From the NCBI RefSeq assembly GCF_022447245.1, contig NZ_JAKVBC010000020.1, forward strand, positions 1 through 64,000: 64,000 nucleotides of DNA, in the 5' to 3' direction. This DNA comes from Kordia sp. (GTDB lineage Bacteria > Bacteroidota > Bacteroidia > Flavobacteriales > Flavobacteriaceae). Below, one piece after another: positions 44,107 to 53,347 of the stretch (the first letter of the stretch is position 1; every line of letters starts with the position of its first letter). Made by a program: the position numbers and the translations under genes. The notes under the pieces were generated by a model. It made no database searches. It saw only the letters and a list, made by a program, of their open reading frames with translations, and had not been told where the DNA came from.

Positions 44107-45072
44107 TTATAAAATGTATTTTAATTTTTTATTGAGCTGTATTAAAAAATAACTAGCAACAATAGACAATATAATTGCTACCAAAGTTAAGGATATGGAT
44201 TCTAAAGTAACAAAATATCTAATAATAAAAACGATCAATGGATGTACTAAATAGATGCCAATAGAATACGATGATAACAACTTGCTATCTACCCTAGCAT
44301 TCACAGTAAAGGAAAATGTAGATAACAATAATACAGGAGCTGCTATGAAACAGGAAAGACATATAATACTTAACGAACGATCTATGTTATAATAATAATT
44401 AAACAAACTCTCTACGGTAAGCAATACAACGCTAAGCATTAGTAATCGGATGATTTGTTTTCTAGTTAGCTGTTTGTGAAAATTAGAACGTCGAATGATA
44501 TATCCCAGCGCTAAAAATGGCAAATCAAATAATAAAAAATTACGGTGTGTAGGTGTAAAGTTGACTAATTTGACAAGCAGTTCAGGTTCTGTAACGAGTT
44601 TTAAATCACCTAATATTTGAATAAAATATCCTATAATGTACAGTATAATGGAACCTATGAGTAAGGTTTTGTTAGAAAGTTTTCGAATGGAGTACAATAG
44701 CAATCCGCCGACTAAAAATGAGGCAACATACCATAAATGATTGAAGCCAATAACAATGTTTAATAACAGCTTTGTTGGACTATTGTAATTAGGGATAACC
44801 CAAAAGTAGCTGAAAATCAGCATCCATGCCACATACAGAATGGCAATGCGCTTGGCCCAAAGTTTAACACGACCATTCTTAAATATTGTGTATAAAAAGA
44901 ATCCATTGACACAGAAAAAAAATGGAATTACAGGTCGAAAGATGCCTTTAAAAAAAAGATAATTTACAAATTCATTGTGGTCATATAAAAAATTGCAATG
45001 AAAGGCAACAACCAGCAATGAGGCTATAACTTTTAAAATGTCTATTAATAAATTTCGAGGGGAAGCTTGCAA
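44107..45072 (-). CDS. Acyltransferase-3 family membrane protein (copy 2)
   Basis: The 321-residue protein has about ten transmembrane helices. It shows the acyltransferase-3 hallmarks: the catalytic His in LLVVAFHCNFLYDHNEF, RPVIPFFFCVNGFFLY, and FNHLWYVASFLVGGLLLY. Such proteins acylate surface carbohydrates or pass acyl groups across the membrane. It is clearly a tandem paralog of the gene just upstream (for example the shared VNGFFLYT, MLIFSY and GFNHLWY stretches). The adjacent SGNH genes suggest the split version of the fused acyltransferase-SGNH design. Confidence 0.85.
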   Translation of the reverse strand: MQASPRNLLIDILKVIASLLVVAFHCNFLYDHNEFVNYLFFKGIFRPVIPFFFCVNGFFLYTIFKNGRVKLWAKRIAILYVAWMLIFSYFWVIPNYNSPTKLLLNIVIGFNHLWYVASFLVGGLLLYSIRKLSNKTLLIGSIILYIIGYFIQILGDLKLVTEPELLVKLVNFTPTHRNFLLFDLPFLALGYIIRRSNFHKQLTRKQIIRLLMLSVVLLTVESLFNYYYNIDRSLSIICLSCFIAAPVLLLSTFSFTVNARVDSKLLSSYSIGIYLVHPLIVFIIRYFVTLESISLTLVAIILSIVASYFLIQLNKKLKYIL

Positions 45073-45154
45073 AACAGTATTAACTTTTTGAAGCTTAAAT
45101 ATATACTTTTTCTCATTAACACTATTTTTTTTTGAACCATAATATTAAAATGAA

Positions 45155-46117
45155 TTACAGAATATATTTGAATTTTTTATTGAGTAAAATTAAGAGACAA
45201 CTCACAATTCCAGACAATAAGATAGTTGTAAAGGTTAAAGATGTCGATTGTAATTTTACAAAACTGTTAACTAGAATGATAATTAACGGATGTGTTAAAT
45301 ATAATGCGATAGAGTAGGATGATAACAATTTACTATTAACTCTCGATGTAACTTTGAAAGAAAAAGCAGCGATTAATAAAATTGGTCCTGCTAATAAAAA
45401 GGAAATACTCATATTGAATGAACCATCAGAATTTACAAGATAATTCAACGTACTTTCAGTTATAAGAAAAGCAAAACATATAGTTAACAATGTTATTGTT
45501 TGTGTTTTCGATAGTTTCAAATGAAAGTTAGTGCGCCGAATGACATATCCAATACTTAAAAAAGGCAATGCAAAGAATGCAAAATTTCGATGTATAGGAG
45601 GAAAATCAATCAATTTAACTAAAATGCTTGGACTTGTAATTACATCAAAATTACTGAGTGTTTGAATGGTGTAACCAATACAATAAACTACAACGGCAAT
45701 TGAGAGTAAAACTGTGTTCGAAAGCTTACGTAGCTTATATAATAAAAATCCACCTAAAAAAAGCGCTGCCAAATACCATAAATGATTGAACCCAAAAAGT
45801 ACAGTTGGTATCATCCTCAATGGATTTTCATACACAGGAATAATCCAGTAGTAACTAAAAATCAACATCCAAATAACATACAAAAGACCTATGCGTTTTA
45901 TCCAAGTTTTAATAAGATCATTCTGAAAAACGGTATACAAAAAGAAACCATTAACCGTAAAAAAAAGTGGAATTGTAATGCGAAATACACCATTACATGT
46001 TATGTGATACGCCATTTTATTATAATCGAACAAAAATCCACAATGCGCTGCAATGACAAGAACAGCAGCGATCACTTTAAAAAAATCTAGTAGTATGTTT
46101 CGTGAAGCTGTTTGCAA
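45155..46117 (-). CDS. Acyltransferase-3 family membrane protein (copy 1)
   Basis: The 320-residue, multi-spanning protein is almost collinear with its downstream neighbour: RNILLDFFKVIAAVLVIAAH (catalytic His at the end), FRITIPLFFTVNGFFLYTVF, GFNHLWYLAALFLGGFLLY and SKLLSSYSIALYLTHPLI. It is predicted to transfer acetyl or other acyl groups to a cell-surface glycan. It starts 5 bp after the methyltransferase stop, so it is co-transcribed with it. Confidence 0.85.
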   Translation of the reverse strand: MQTASRNILLDFFKVIAAVLVIAAHCGFLFDYNKMAYHITCNGVFRITIPLFFTVNGFFLYTVFQNDLIKTWIKRIGLLYVIWMLIFSYYWIIPVYENPLRMIPTVLFGFNHLWYLAALFLGGFLLYKLRKLSNTVLLSIAVVVYCIGYTIQTLSNFDVITSPSILVKLIDFPPIHRNFAFFALPFLSIGYVIRRTNFHLKLSKTQTITLLTICFAFLITESTLNYLVNSDGSFNMSISFLLAGPILLIAAFSFKVTSRVNSKLLSSYSIALYLTHPLIIILVNSFVKLQSTSLTFTTILLSGIVSCLLILLNKKFKYIL

Positions 46118-46122
46118 TTGGG

Positions 46123-46779
46123 CTAAGATTTTTCTATCTGAAATATATAGTTTTTTTCTCTTATAACACTTTTCTCTAAAATCAATTTAAAGAAAAGTCC
46201 ATTTTTAATTGCTAATTGTTTGATATGATCAATTTCACAATCTTCTGATAGAATCATCCATGTGTTTGGTGAAAGATGATGGGGCAATTGTAGAAAGAGT
46301 TTTTCAAAATACTCAAAATTTTCACCACAAAACCAAGCACGTTCTTTGTCATTTTGTGGTGCTTTTGGATAGTATGGCGGATTTATGATAATGTAATCAA
46401 ATTGCTGATTTTGAAGACTTTCAAGCAAATCAGAATATACTACATTTATTGAAATTTCATTATTGATGGCAGCTTCTTTCAATATCCTAATTGCCGTTTG
46501 ATTGATGTCAGAAGCGGTAACTTTTGCACCTTTAGAAGCTGCAAATAGTGAGATGATTCCTGAGCCACAACCCAATTCTAAAAAGTTTTTGTCTTTTAGA
46601 TCAAGTGGTTTTATGTATTCTAATAAAATCTTGGTGCTTATAGTAAATTTTGGAGGAAATACTTCCTCATGAATCGCTATCGTAATACCTTCATATGTAT
46701 ATTTTCGCTGTTTTGAAATATACTTATCAAAGAAAAATCGAGCAACAGGATATAATTGTTTTTTGAGTTTTTTAACCAT
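46123..46779 (-). CDS. Class I SAM-dependent methyltransferase
   Basis: The 218-residue protein has SAM-binding motif I FLELGCGSGIISLFAASKGA, acidic motif II (VTASDINQTAI), and the catalytic NPPYYPKAP motif typical of enzymes methylating amide or planar nitrogen (the HemK/PrmC/RsmC-type NPPY). PrmC itself is usually longer, with an N-terminal helical domain missing here. The substrate is unknown. Given its position between the radical SAM and acyltransferase genes, a small-molecule or glycan substrate is possible. Confidence 0.8.
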   Translation of the reverse strand: MVKKLKKQLYPVARFFFDKYISKQRKYTYEGITIAIHEEVFPPKFTISTKILLEYIKPLDLKDKNFLELGCGSGIISLFAASKGAKVTASDINQTAIRILKEAAINNEISINVVYSDLLESLQNQQFDYIIINPPYYPKAPQNDKERAWFCGENFEYFEKLFLQLPHHLSPNTWMILSEDCEIDHIKQLAIKNGLFFKLILEKSVIREKNYIFQIEKS

Positions 46780-46791
46780 GTTTTAGCAGGA

Positions 46792-48312
46792 TTATTCAGA
46801 GTAGAAACCTTCAATTTCTGGTTGACGATATTTCCATATTTTGTGCATAACTTTAATCTCATATGGAAACTTATACCATCCATATTTAAAGCGGTAACCA
46901 GAAGCCATTTTGAGCAACCATTTTTTATATCCTTTAATTCTAAAATCAGAAGCAGTAGGATAGTAGCCGTTTAGTACTGTTTCAAAATTTTGAATTTTGT
47001 CAATCATATATGGTTTTAACCAAGGTGTTAATGGATTTCTTCGTAAATCAAATTTTTCCCAACTTGGTTCAATCCATTCTTCAAGTTTGGTTGGGAATGA
47101 AAACCCTGCATCAATGATTTGCTGATATAATTCGGAACCTTCGGTTGGTACAGGACTGTATAAATAGATAATGATTTCCGCTTCAGGATTGATGCTTTTT
47201 ATCTCGCGAATAAAATTTATATCCCATAAAATTTGTTCGTACACTTTTTTCTCGTCAGGTCCAGGCAAACCTAATACAAATGATAATTCAGGAATGATAT
47301 CCACATCTTTCATACGCTTCACAAAATCTTTAATCATTTGTCCCGATTGTGTTCCGCCTTTGTTCATTTGCTTCAACACTTCATCATTTCCTGTTTCTGC
47401 ACCCAAAAAGATCATACGACAGCCTGCTTTTCGCATGTAATGCAAATCTTCATCCGAATATTTATTAATCGTATCAATACGACCTTCTCCCCACCATTGA
47501 ATATTTTCATCCATCATGAGTTTGGAAAATTCTAACACACGTTTTTTGGATGTGAAAAAGTTATTATCGTGAAATTCTACAGCGTCAATTCCGTATTTTT
47601 CTTTAAAGTATTTGACATCTTTAAATACACTTTCGGCAGATTTTGCTTTCCAACGCGCATTATAAATAGGAACAACTGCACAAAACGAACAGGTAAAAGG
47701 ACAGCCCATGCTAGAATGATACGCAAAAGTTTTTTGTCCCATAAAGGTTTTCGCTAAATAACGCTCCAGCGGATAAAAGGTATTAAAATATTGATATGGA
47801 TATGGAGGCAATGCGTCTTGATCGAGTAGTGCTTCTTTGACGGTTTGCACAATTTTACCATCCTCATCTTTAAAGATTAAATTGCGAATCAACGTTAATT
47901 TCTCATCGCTTTTTCCTTCCAAAGCATCTAACAATTTCGGAAACGTATTGTCACCAGGTCCGTTGATAATATAATCTACATAACCAGAATTCAAACAAAC
48001 TTTATATTGATTGGAAGCAAAATATCCACCCCAAATATTAATAGAGTTAGGATACAATTCTTTAATCTTTTTGGCATAAGGAATTGCCTGCTTCAATTGC
48101 GGTCCAGGCATTACTGTCAAACAAAAATATTTGAATTCTCCCGTAGCAAAATATTCTGAAATCTTGAGCCAAGGATCTTTTTCCATGTTTCCATCAATAA
48201 AAACATAATCGTACTTTCCATGAATAGCCGCACCAACCTGAATAATGGTATTCGGTAAACGATGCTTTGCATTGGCGCTTCGTGGATTAAATATGATAAT
48301 TTTGTTTCTCAT
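46792..48312 (-). CDS. B12-binding-domain radical SAM protein
   Basis: The 506-residue protein has an N-terminal cobalamin-binding-like Rossmann region (about 1-150; VFIDGNMEKDPW, INIWGGYFASN). A radical SAM domain follows, with the cluster motif GCPFTCSFC (CxxxCxxC, about residue 205) and GAETGNDEVLKQMNKG. Members of this class methylate unactivated carbons or carry out other radical chemistry using SAM and B12. The start overlaps the stop of the upstream SGNH gene by one base, and a methyltransferase follows 12 bp downstream, so it is part of one operon. The substrate is unknown. Confidence 0.88.
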   Translation of the reverse strand: MRNKIIIFNPRSANAKHRLPNTIIQVGAAIHGKYDYVFIDGNMEKDPWLKISEYFATGEFKYFCLTVMPGPQLKQAIPYAKKIKELYPNSINIWGGYFASNQYKVCLNSGYVDYIINGPGDNTFPKLLDALEGKSDEKLTLIRNLIFKDEDGKIVQTVKEALLDQDALPPYPYQYFNTFYPLERYLAKTFMGQKTFAYHSSMGCPFTCSFCAVVPIYNARWKAKSAESVFKDVKYFKEKYGIDAVEFHDNNFFTSKKRVLEFSKLMMDENIQWWGEGRIDTINKYSDEDLHYMRKAGCRMIFLGAETGNDEVLKQMNKGGTQSGQMIKDFVKRMKDVDIIPELSFVLGLPGPDEKKVYEQILWDINFIREIKSINPEAEIIIYLYSPVPTEGSELYQQIIDAGFSFPTKLEEWIEPSWEKFDLRRNPLTPWLKPYMIDKIQNFETVLNGYYPTASDFRIKGYKKWLLKMASGYRFKYGWYKFPYEIKVMHKIWKYRQPEIEGFYSE

Positions 48313-49286
48313 TAGTTTCCGAAGATTTCATTTCTGTTTGCTAAAATAAAACTTGAGAGTATATCTGCAAAGATTTGATTTGCTTTTCCATTTGGATGTG
48401 TGTCAAGCTCATTCAAAATGTATTTAAATAAATTTTTATCTTCAAAAAAACTAGAAGCTTCTAAAAATAAAAGATCATTTTTTTCTGCCAATGATTGTAT
48501 TTGGGATACACGTTCAGGATCGTAAATTAAATCTAGATAAAATATAAGGCCTTTAATATTATTTCTAATAAAAATATTCTGAAAATCTTGAAATTGATTA
48601 TCCATATATTTTATATGTTCAGGTTTGTAGTTGGTAGGTTCTACTTCTTTTGAATTCAGCTTTATTTGCAATAATTTTTTCAGATAAGAATCCCAAAAGA
48701 CATTTTTCTTGGGTTTTATAGTAAAATTATCCATGGAGAAATCAGTCCCTACACGATAATGATCGTTGGAAGCACAGAAACCAATCACAACTAAATCAGG
48801 GTTGTATTTAAGTGCATTTTGCTCCAAAATTATTTTATATTCTGTCAAGGAATATCCAGAGACACCAAAATTAAAGACTTCGAATTTTGACTCATCATGT
48901 GATTGATTTAATAACTCTTCTGTGCTTGTGACATACATTTCTTGTTCAGAAACACCTGTTCCCATCGTAAAAGAATCTCCTAAAACGGCAATTTTTTTAG
49001 TATTAGATGTTAACTCATGACTCTTGTCGCGAAACCCTTCTTCATTGGTATGGAAATCAACTAACTTGTACTTTGTATCTAAATTGGGGATTAAATCATA
49101 CACTAAACCTTTTGTGTCGGAATATTGTATCAGATCAGAATTATCTAAAACACCAAAAGAATTGGTTCGTGAATACGAAAAAGCGGCACCGCCAAAGAAG
49201 TAAACTCTCGCGATAACTTCGCTAAGAATTAAACTAAGTAAAATTCCAATTATAATTGATACAATCTTGGCTTTTAGTTGCTTCAT
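48312..49286 (-). CDS. Membrane-anchored SGNH/GDSL-type hydrolase
   Basis: The 324-residue protein has an N-terminal transmembrane helix (IVSIIIGILLSLILSEVIA) and a periplasmic SGNH domain. Block I is AVLGDSFTMGTGVSEQEMY, block II NFGVSGYSLTEY, block III GFCASNDHYR, and the terminal DTHPNGKANQIFAD carries the catalytic Asp-His pair. It is the first gene of a tightly spaced minus-strand operon: SGNH, radical SAM, methyltransferase, two acyltransferases, SGNH. It probably edits or transfers acyl groups on a surface polysaccharide. Confidence 0.8.
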   Translation of the reverse strand: MKQLKAKIVSIIIGILLSLILSEVIARVYFFGGAAFSYSRTNSFGVLDNSDLIQYSDTKGLVYDLIPNLDTKYKLVDFHTNEEGFRDKSHELTSNTKKIAVLGDSFTMGTGVSEQEMYVTSTEELLNQSHDESKFEVFNFGVSGYSLTEYKIILEQNALKYNPDLVVIGFCASNDHYRVGTDFSMDNFTIKPKKNVFWDSYLKKLLQIKLNSKEVEPTNYKPEHIKYMDNQFQDFQNIFIRNNIKGLIFYLDLIYDPERVSQIQSLAEKNDLLFLEASSFFEDKNLFKYILNELDTHPNGKANQIFADILSSFILANRNEIFGN

Positions 49287-49344
49287 CTAGGTATTTTATT
49301 CTTAAAAAGAAAAGTGTATAATTTATTGTTTTATAAAGGTAGAA

Positions 49345-49387
49345 ATAAAAAGAGTGAAAATGCTACAACAGTAGCATTTTCACTCTT
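49345..49387 (-). terminator. Strong hairpin terminator
   Basis: A perfect 17-bp stem (49350-49366 / 49371-49387; AGAGTGAAAATGCTAC arm) with an AACA loop. On the minus strand it is followed by TTTTTATTTC. It ends whatever is transcribed from the decayed gene at 49426-49840. Confidence 0.75.
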
Positions 49388-49425
49388 AAAAAACTTAAAT
49401 AGCTAATTTAACTATTGTTTTTCTA

Positions 49426-49840
49426 TTAAACCTTTAACCTTTTGTTTTCTTCTTTAAGTTCTTTCATTTCTTTATATAACTCAATCATATATATTTAATT
49501 CTTCCACTTTTTGAAGTAGCTTTGCATCCATTTCTCCTCGAGAAATTCCATTTTCTTGTATTTCGTTTACAAATTTCTTCAATTCTATACCCGTAAATAA
49601 CGCCTTTGATTAAATGTGCGTTTGGATGTATGGTTGCCTGTTCAAAGAAATCTTTAAAAGTGGCTTCACTGTTTTACGAATTCTTGAAGTTTAGCTTCGT
49701 TAAAACCCGTGAGCCAAGTTATTACTTGATGTTGTTCTTCTATGGTTCTGCCTTTTTTTTATTTTGGTGATATAATGTGGGTATACAGAGCGAAATTTCA
49801 TTTTAGCAATTCTTTCGTTGTGTTCGGGAGTTACTTTCAT
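49426..49840 (-). pseudogene. Frameshifted DUF2200 gene joined to a coiled-coil C-terminus
   Basis: The 5' part reads MKVTPEHNERIAKMKF then SVYPHY, the DUF2200 start. It shifts at an eight-A run; one more A restores GRTIEEQHQVITWLTGFNEA. A second lesion follows after LQEFVK, then FFEQATIHPNAHLIKGVI and YGYRIEEI. Over the same bases another frame opens as GIELKKFVNEIQENGISRGE, MDAKLLQKVEEL and, after a further shift, ELYKEMKELKEENKRLKV, a coiled-coil tail unlike DUF2200. It looks like two gene ends fused with several frameshifts. The rest of this 710-bp gap holds only the terminator and a candidate TATATTTG (49957-49964) for the next gene. Confidence 0.65.
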
Positions 49841-49996
49841 GTTTCTAGATTTTTAGGTGTAAAAAAAAATTACAATTATCTTCATCAAACTCAAAAACAA
49901 GCGTAGACAATAACTACTTTTTTTAAATTCCATACACATTCTTTTCTTAGACACTGTATATTTGTTTTACTACAACAACCGCCAAAAAGAAATATT

Positions 49997-51115
49997 TTGT
50001 TGAAAAAACTTTTTTTAAAATCACTTAAAAATCTGATTATTATTATTGGAATTACGTTTGTATTGCTTGAAATTGTATTGGCTATTTACATTCGCGTTGC
50101 GAAAATAAAAATTGAATTACCTACCTATACATTTCAAAATACACACAATTTTTGGTTTGATTTGGATGAGAATTTTGGAACAAGACATCTGGCAAATGAT
50201 GTGTATCGACAGAAAAAATATTGCTTTGATGTAACTTATGAGGCAAATTCAAAAGGATTTCGAGATGTAGAACGTGAGTTACAAAGTACAAGCCATAGAG
50301 TGATAGCTTTAGGAGATTCATTTACTGAAGGAATTGGTGTGAATTTGGAAGACCGTTTAACCAATCTTTTAGAAGAAAACACAAATATTCCACATTTAAA
50401 TTTTGGTTTGGCAGGAAATTTTGGCCCAACCCAATATTGGATGTTGTATAAGACACATGCCATTGAATATACACACGATGCTGTTTTGGTAGGAGTTTTA
50501 CCTTCCAACGATTTTATTGATGATGATTATGAAATTGGATTGCAAGTTGGCGGTTATCGTTACCGTCCGTTTCTAAAAGGTGATTATCCAAATTACGAAT
50601 TGGTATATCACATTAAAAACATAGAGAATTCTAGAGCACGACCGCGTAATCCGCATTTTATCAATAAGTTTTTAAAGAATTTTACACATTCGTATAATAT
50701 GTATTATTACTTGCGAACGAAACGAAAAATAAGTGCCATTCCAAAAGATCAATTGTTGGAAGAAACTAAAATTCCAAGCTATTTCAATTTTACAGAAGCA
50801 CAATTTGATCGTTTGCACTACACGATAAAACAAATTAAAACCTTGGCAGGGAATCGTCCTGTGATGGTATACAGCATTCCAATTGAAAAAGAAATCAAAT
50901 CCTATCGCGAACACAAAAAAAATCCGTTAGGAAAACAATTAAAAGCTGTTTGTGATAGTCTGGATGTAGAGTATTTAGACTTACTCCCAAAGACAGATCA
51001 ATTTTTAGAAGAAGAATATAAAACTTTGTATTTACCCTGTGATGGACATTGGAGTGAAGCTGGAAATGCATTCGCGAAAAAAGAAATAGAATCATTTTTT
51101 AGCTATTATCAATAA
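49997..51115 (+). CDS. Membrane-anchored SGNH/GDSL-type hydrolase
   Basis: No ATG is available near the N-terminus. The frame begins at a TTG (49997, or the next TTG at 50000), giving LKKLFLKSLKNLIIIIGI and an N-terminal transmembrane helix. Block I is ALGDSFTEGIGVNLED, block II LNFGLAGNFGPTQYWM, block III VLPSNDFIDDD, and PCDGHWSEAGNAFA carries the Asp-His pair, so the active site is complete at about 372 residues. It precedes a cysteine-cluster protein and a glycosyltransferase-like membrane protein on the same strand with very short gaps, forming an operon. Confidence 0.8.
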   Translation: MLKKLFLKSLKNLIIIIGITFVLLEIVLAIYIRVAKIKIELPTYTFQNTHNFWFDLDENFGTRHLANDVYRQKKYCFDVTYEANSKGFRDVERELQSTSHRVIALGDSFTEGIGVNLEDRLTNLLEENTNIPHLNFGLAGNFGPTQYWMLYKTHAIEYTHDAVLVGVLPSNDFIDDDYEIGLQVGGYRYRPFLKGDYPNYELVYHIKNIENSRARPRNPHFINKFLKNFTHSYNMYYYLRTKRKISAIPKDQLLEETKIPSYFNFTEAQFDRLHYTIKQIKTLAGNRPVMVYSIPIEKEIKSYREHKKNPLGKQLKAVCDSLDVEYLDLLPKTDQFLEEEYKTLYLPCDGHWSEAGNAFAKKEIESFFSYYQ

Positions 51116-51119
51116 TAAT

Positions 51120-51554
51120 ATGACAACAGAAAATCTAGATACGATTTATATTGAATTGTTGGTGCAAGCTTGCCAAATAGAAGCCAAAAATATTTGGATG
51201 CAAGGAAGCTTGGAAGTTCGTATTGGCTCAAAAAAACCATACGAAGGAAGCGATATTATTATGGCAGATTTGTTTATGGAAAGTATGAAGAGAGAAGGAA
51301 CGTATTTTATTTTTTCATGTAGCTGTGGAATTCGAGAATGTGGAGGCTGTGACCAAGGAATAGAAGTAAAGCATGAAAAAAATGTGATTGTTTGGAATAT
51401 GTTAGACCACAATAAAACTTACCGCTTTGATCGCAAGCGTATCGAGGCTGATATTGAAGAAGCAATCCAAGAAGTTAAAAATTACAAAGCCTATTTTAAG
51501 AAGAAAGAGATCGAATATGTGGGTTTTGGATATAATTTGAATTCGAATGCGTGA
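51120..51554 (+). CDS. Hypothetical protein with a cysteine cluster (144 aa)
   Basis: The protein begins MTTENLDTIYIELLVQACQI and has no signal peptide. Its notable feature is CSCGIRECGGC (about residues 62-72), four cysteines that could bind zinc or form disulfides. A helical tail (DIEEAIQEVKNYKAYFKKKE) follows. It starts 4 bp after the SGNH gene and its end overlaps the start of the membrane glycosyltransferase-like gene by 8 bp. No function is recognised. Confidence 0.65.
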   Translation: MTTENLDTIYIELLVQACQIEAKNIWMQGSLEVRIGSKKPYEGSDIIMADLFMESMKREGTYFIFSCSCGIRECGGCDQGIEVKHEKNVIVWNMLDHNKTYRFDRKRIEADIEEAIQEVKNYKAYFKKKEIEYVGFGYNLNSNA

Positions 51555-53145
51555 TTTTATCAAAAAATACCAAGATTATATCGGACTACTGTTATTGTGG
51601 TTGTTACTGATAATCATCATCAATCCGATTGGAGATTTTCCGCTGAATGACGATTGGTGTTATGGGAAATCTGTTAAAACCTTATACGAAGATGGATACC
51701 TAAAACTCTATAATTGGGGAGAAATGACCTTGGTTGGACAAGTATATTGGGGTTACTTTTTTACGGAAATCTTTGGCTTTTCCTTTACAGTTTTAAGATG
51801 GTCTACACTGGTCTTAGGGTTTGCAACGATTATTGGAATTTATAAACTCCTTACCTTGGCAAAACTGTCGCGTTGGGCAAAATTGATTGGTGTTTTATTA
51901 TGTGTGATGAATCCAATCTTTTTGTCGTTATCGTTTTCATTCATGACCGATATTCCTTTTATGTGTGTGACGATTTGGGTATTTTATTTCTTTACGAAAG
52001 CTTTAAAAACTGATACATGGCAACCAATTCTTTGGGCAATTCTCTTCTGTTATTTTGCTTTTCTAATCCGTCAATTAGCATGGGTTTTCCCAATTGTATG
52101 GTTGATTACGTTTGTCATTGTAAAAGAACGAAACGCTAAAAATCTATTGAAAGCAATTACGCCACTGTTAGCTGTGATTTTGTTTTCCTTGGTTTTTTCA
52201 TACATCATGGAGTCGAATGATTTGTTGCAAGAGCGTTACAATACCAAATTCGGTTTGCTTATAGAAAATATTAAAGGACTTCGTAAAGGATTACTAATTA
52301 TCATTTTTTCGTATTTCTTTGAAAGTATTGCGTATCTAGGATTTTTACTGTTGCCAATTCACCTAGTATACATCAATCGTTATACATTTAAAGGATATAA
52401 AATTGCTGCTTTACTTTGGACAGTTGGAATTACTGCCTATTTGATGCGTCTTGGAAAAGTATTACCAAGTTTAGACAACATCTGGATCGATTTTGGTGTT
52501 GGACCAACAACCTTGTACGATCATGGTGGAAACTTTACCCAAAGTCCCGATCCGACTGCGCCAAATTGGTTTTGGCAAGTGATAACTTGTATTGGAATCT
52601 TTTCTAGTGTTGCATTGATTTTTCACATTCGTGAGATGGTATTTTCTATGTTTAAAAAGAAAAAAGTGGATTCACTTGTAGTGTTATCATTCGTATTCTT
52701 TTTAGTGTATTTAACGCCTTTCCTAATAGTTGGTGTGTATGACCGCTATTTATTGCCATTATTTCCAATTGCGATTGTCTTTTTGGGTGTGAATTCGCCA
52801 AAAGTTCCCCAAAAAATATATCAATATTGCACCTACGGTTTTCTTGGATTACTCACTTGGTTTTCTGTCAGTGCAGTTCACGATCATTTGTCTTGGAATC
52901 GCATACGTTGGGAAGTGTTAAACAAACTCACGGAAACCATTCCTAAAAATAGAATACAAGGCGGCGTTGAGTATGTAACGTGGAACTTTTTCTCTGAAGA
53001 ACAAGAAAAATGGTGGGAAAATGTGAATGAAAAATATACCTTGGTCTTTAAACCAAACGAACATCAACAAGTAGTTGAAAAATATGAATATTCACGTTGG
53101 TTACCTGGAAAAGGAGAAATGTATTTGGTAACAGCTAAAAATTAG
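51547..53145 (+). CDS. Multi-spanning glycosyltransferase-like membrane protein (GT39/ArnT-like)
   Basis: The 532-residue protein has about ten to eleven transmembrane helices. An early periplasmic loop holds FPLNDDWCYGKSVKTLYEDG, the acidic DD pair typical of GT-C glycosyltransferases such as GT39/GT83. Further loop motifs are SFSFMTDIPFMCVTIW and a C-terminal soluble tail. Such enzymes add sugars from polyprenyl-phosphate donors on the periplasmic face. The gene overlaps the preceding one by 8 bp. Sugar and acceptor are not predictable. Confidence 0.78.
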   Translation: MRDFIKKYQDYIGLLLLWLLLIIIINPIGDFPLNDDWCYGKSVKTLYEDGYLKLYNWGEMTLVGQVYWGYFFTEIFGFSFTVLRWSTLVLGFATIIGIYKLLTLAKLSRWAKLIGVLLCVMNPIFLSLSFSFMTDIPFMCVTIWVFYFFTKALKTDTWQPILWAILFCYFAFLIRQLAWVFPIVWLITFVIVKERNAKNLLKAITPLLAVILFSLVFSYIMESNDLLQERYNTKFGLLIENIKGLRKGLLIIIFSYFFESIAYLGFLLLPIHLVYINRYTFKGYKIAALLWTVGITAYLMRLGKVLPSLDNIWIDFGVGPTTLYDHGGNFTQSPDPTAPNWFWQVITCIGIFSSVALIFHIREMVFSMFKKKKVDSLVVLSFVFFLVYLTPFLIVGVYDRYLLPLFPIAIVFLGVNSPKVPQKIYQYCTYGFLGLLTWFSVSAVHDHLSWNRIRWEVLNKLTETIPKNRIQGGVEYVTWNFFSEEQEKWWENVNEKYTLVFKPNEHQQVVEKYEYSRWLPGKGEMYLVTAKN

Positions 53146-53204
53146 AAAATATTTTTTGCCTGTAGATTAAAAAAACATTCAAACGGACGGTTAGAGTTTG
53201 ATAA

Positions 53205-53307
53205 GTCATTGCGAGAATTTCATAGAAATTTGTAGCAATCTGTTTGTTAGAAAAATTGCTTTGTATATGATTTAGGTAAATTACTTCGTCATCCTTCTCG
53301 TAATGAC
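53205..53307. repeat. Inverted repeat of REP-like GTCATTGCGAGAA units
   Basis: GTCATTGCGAGAA (53205-53217) and TTCTCGTAATGAC (53295-53307) are inverted copies with one mismatch, about 75 bp apart, in the gap between convergent genes. GCAATCTG nearby and TTTGCGAGAAGCATAGCGAC at about 60943-60962 belong to the same style of dispersed flavobacterial intergenic repeat. Confidence 0.5.
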
Positions 53308-53347
53308 GAATTACAAAAAGCTTAAAACAAGTTTTTTAGTAAAATAG

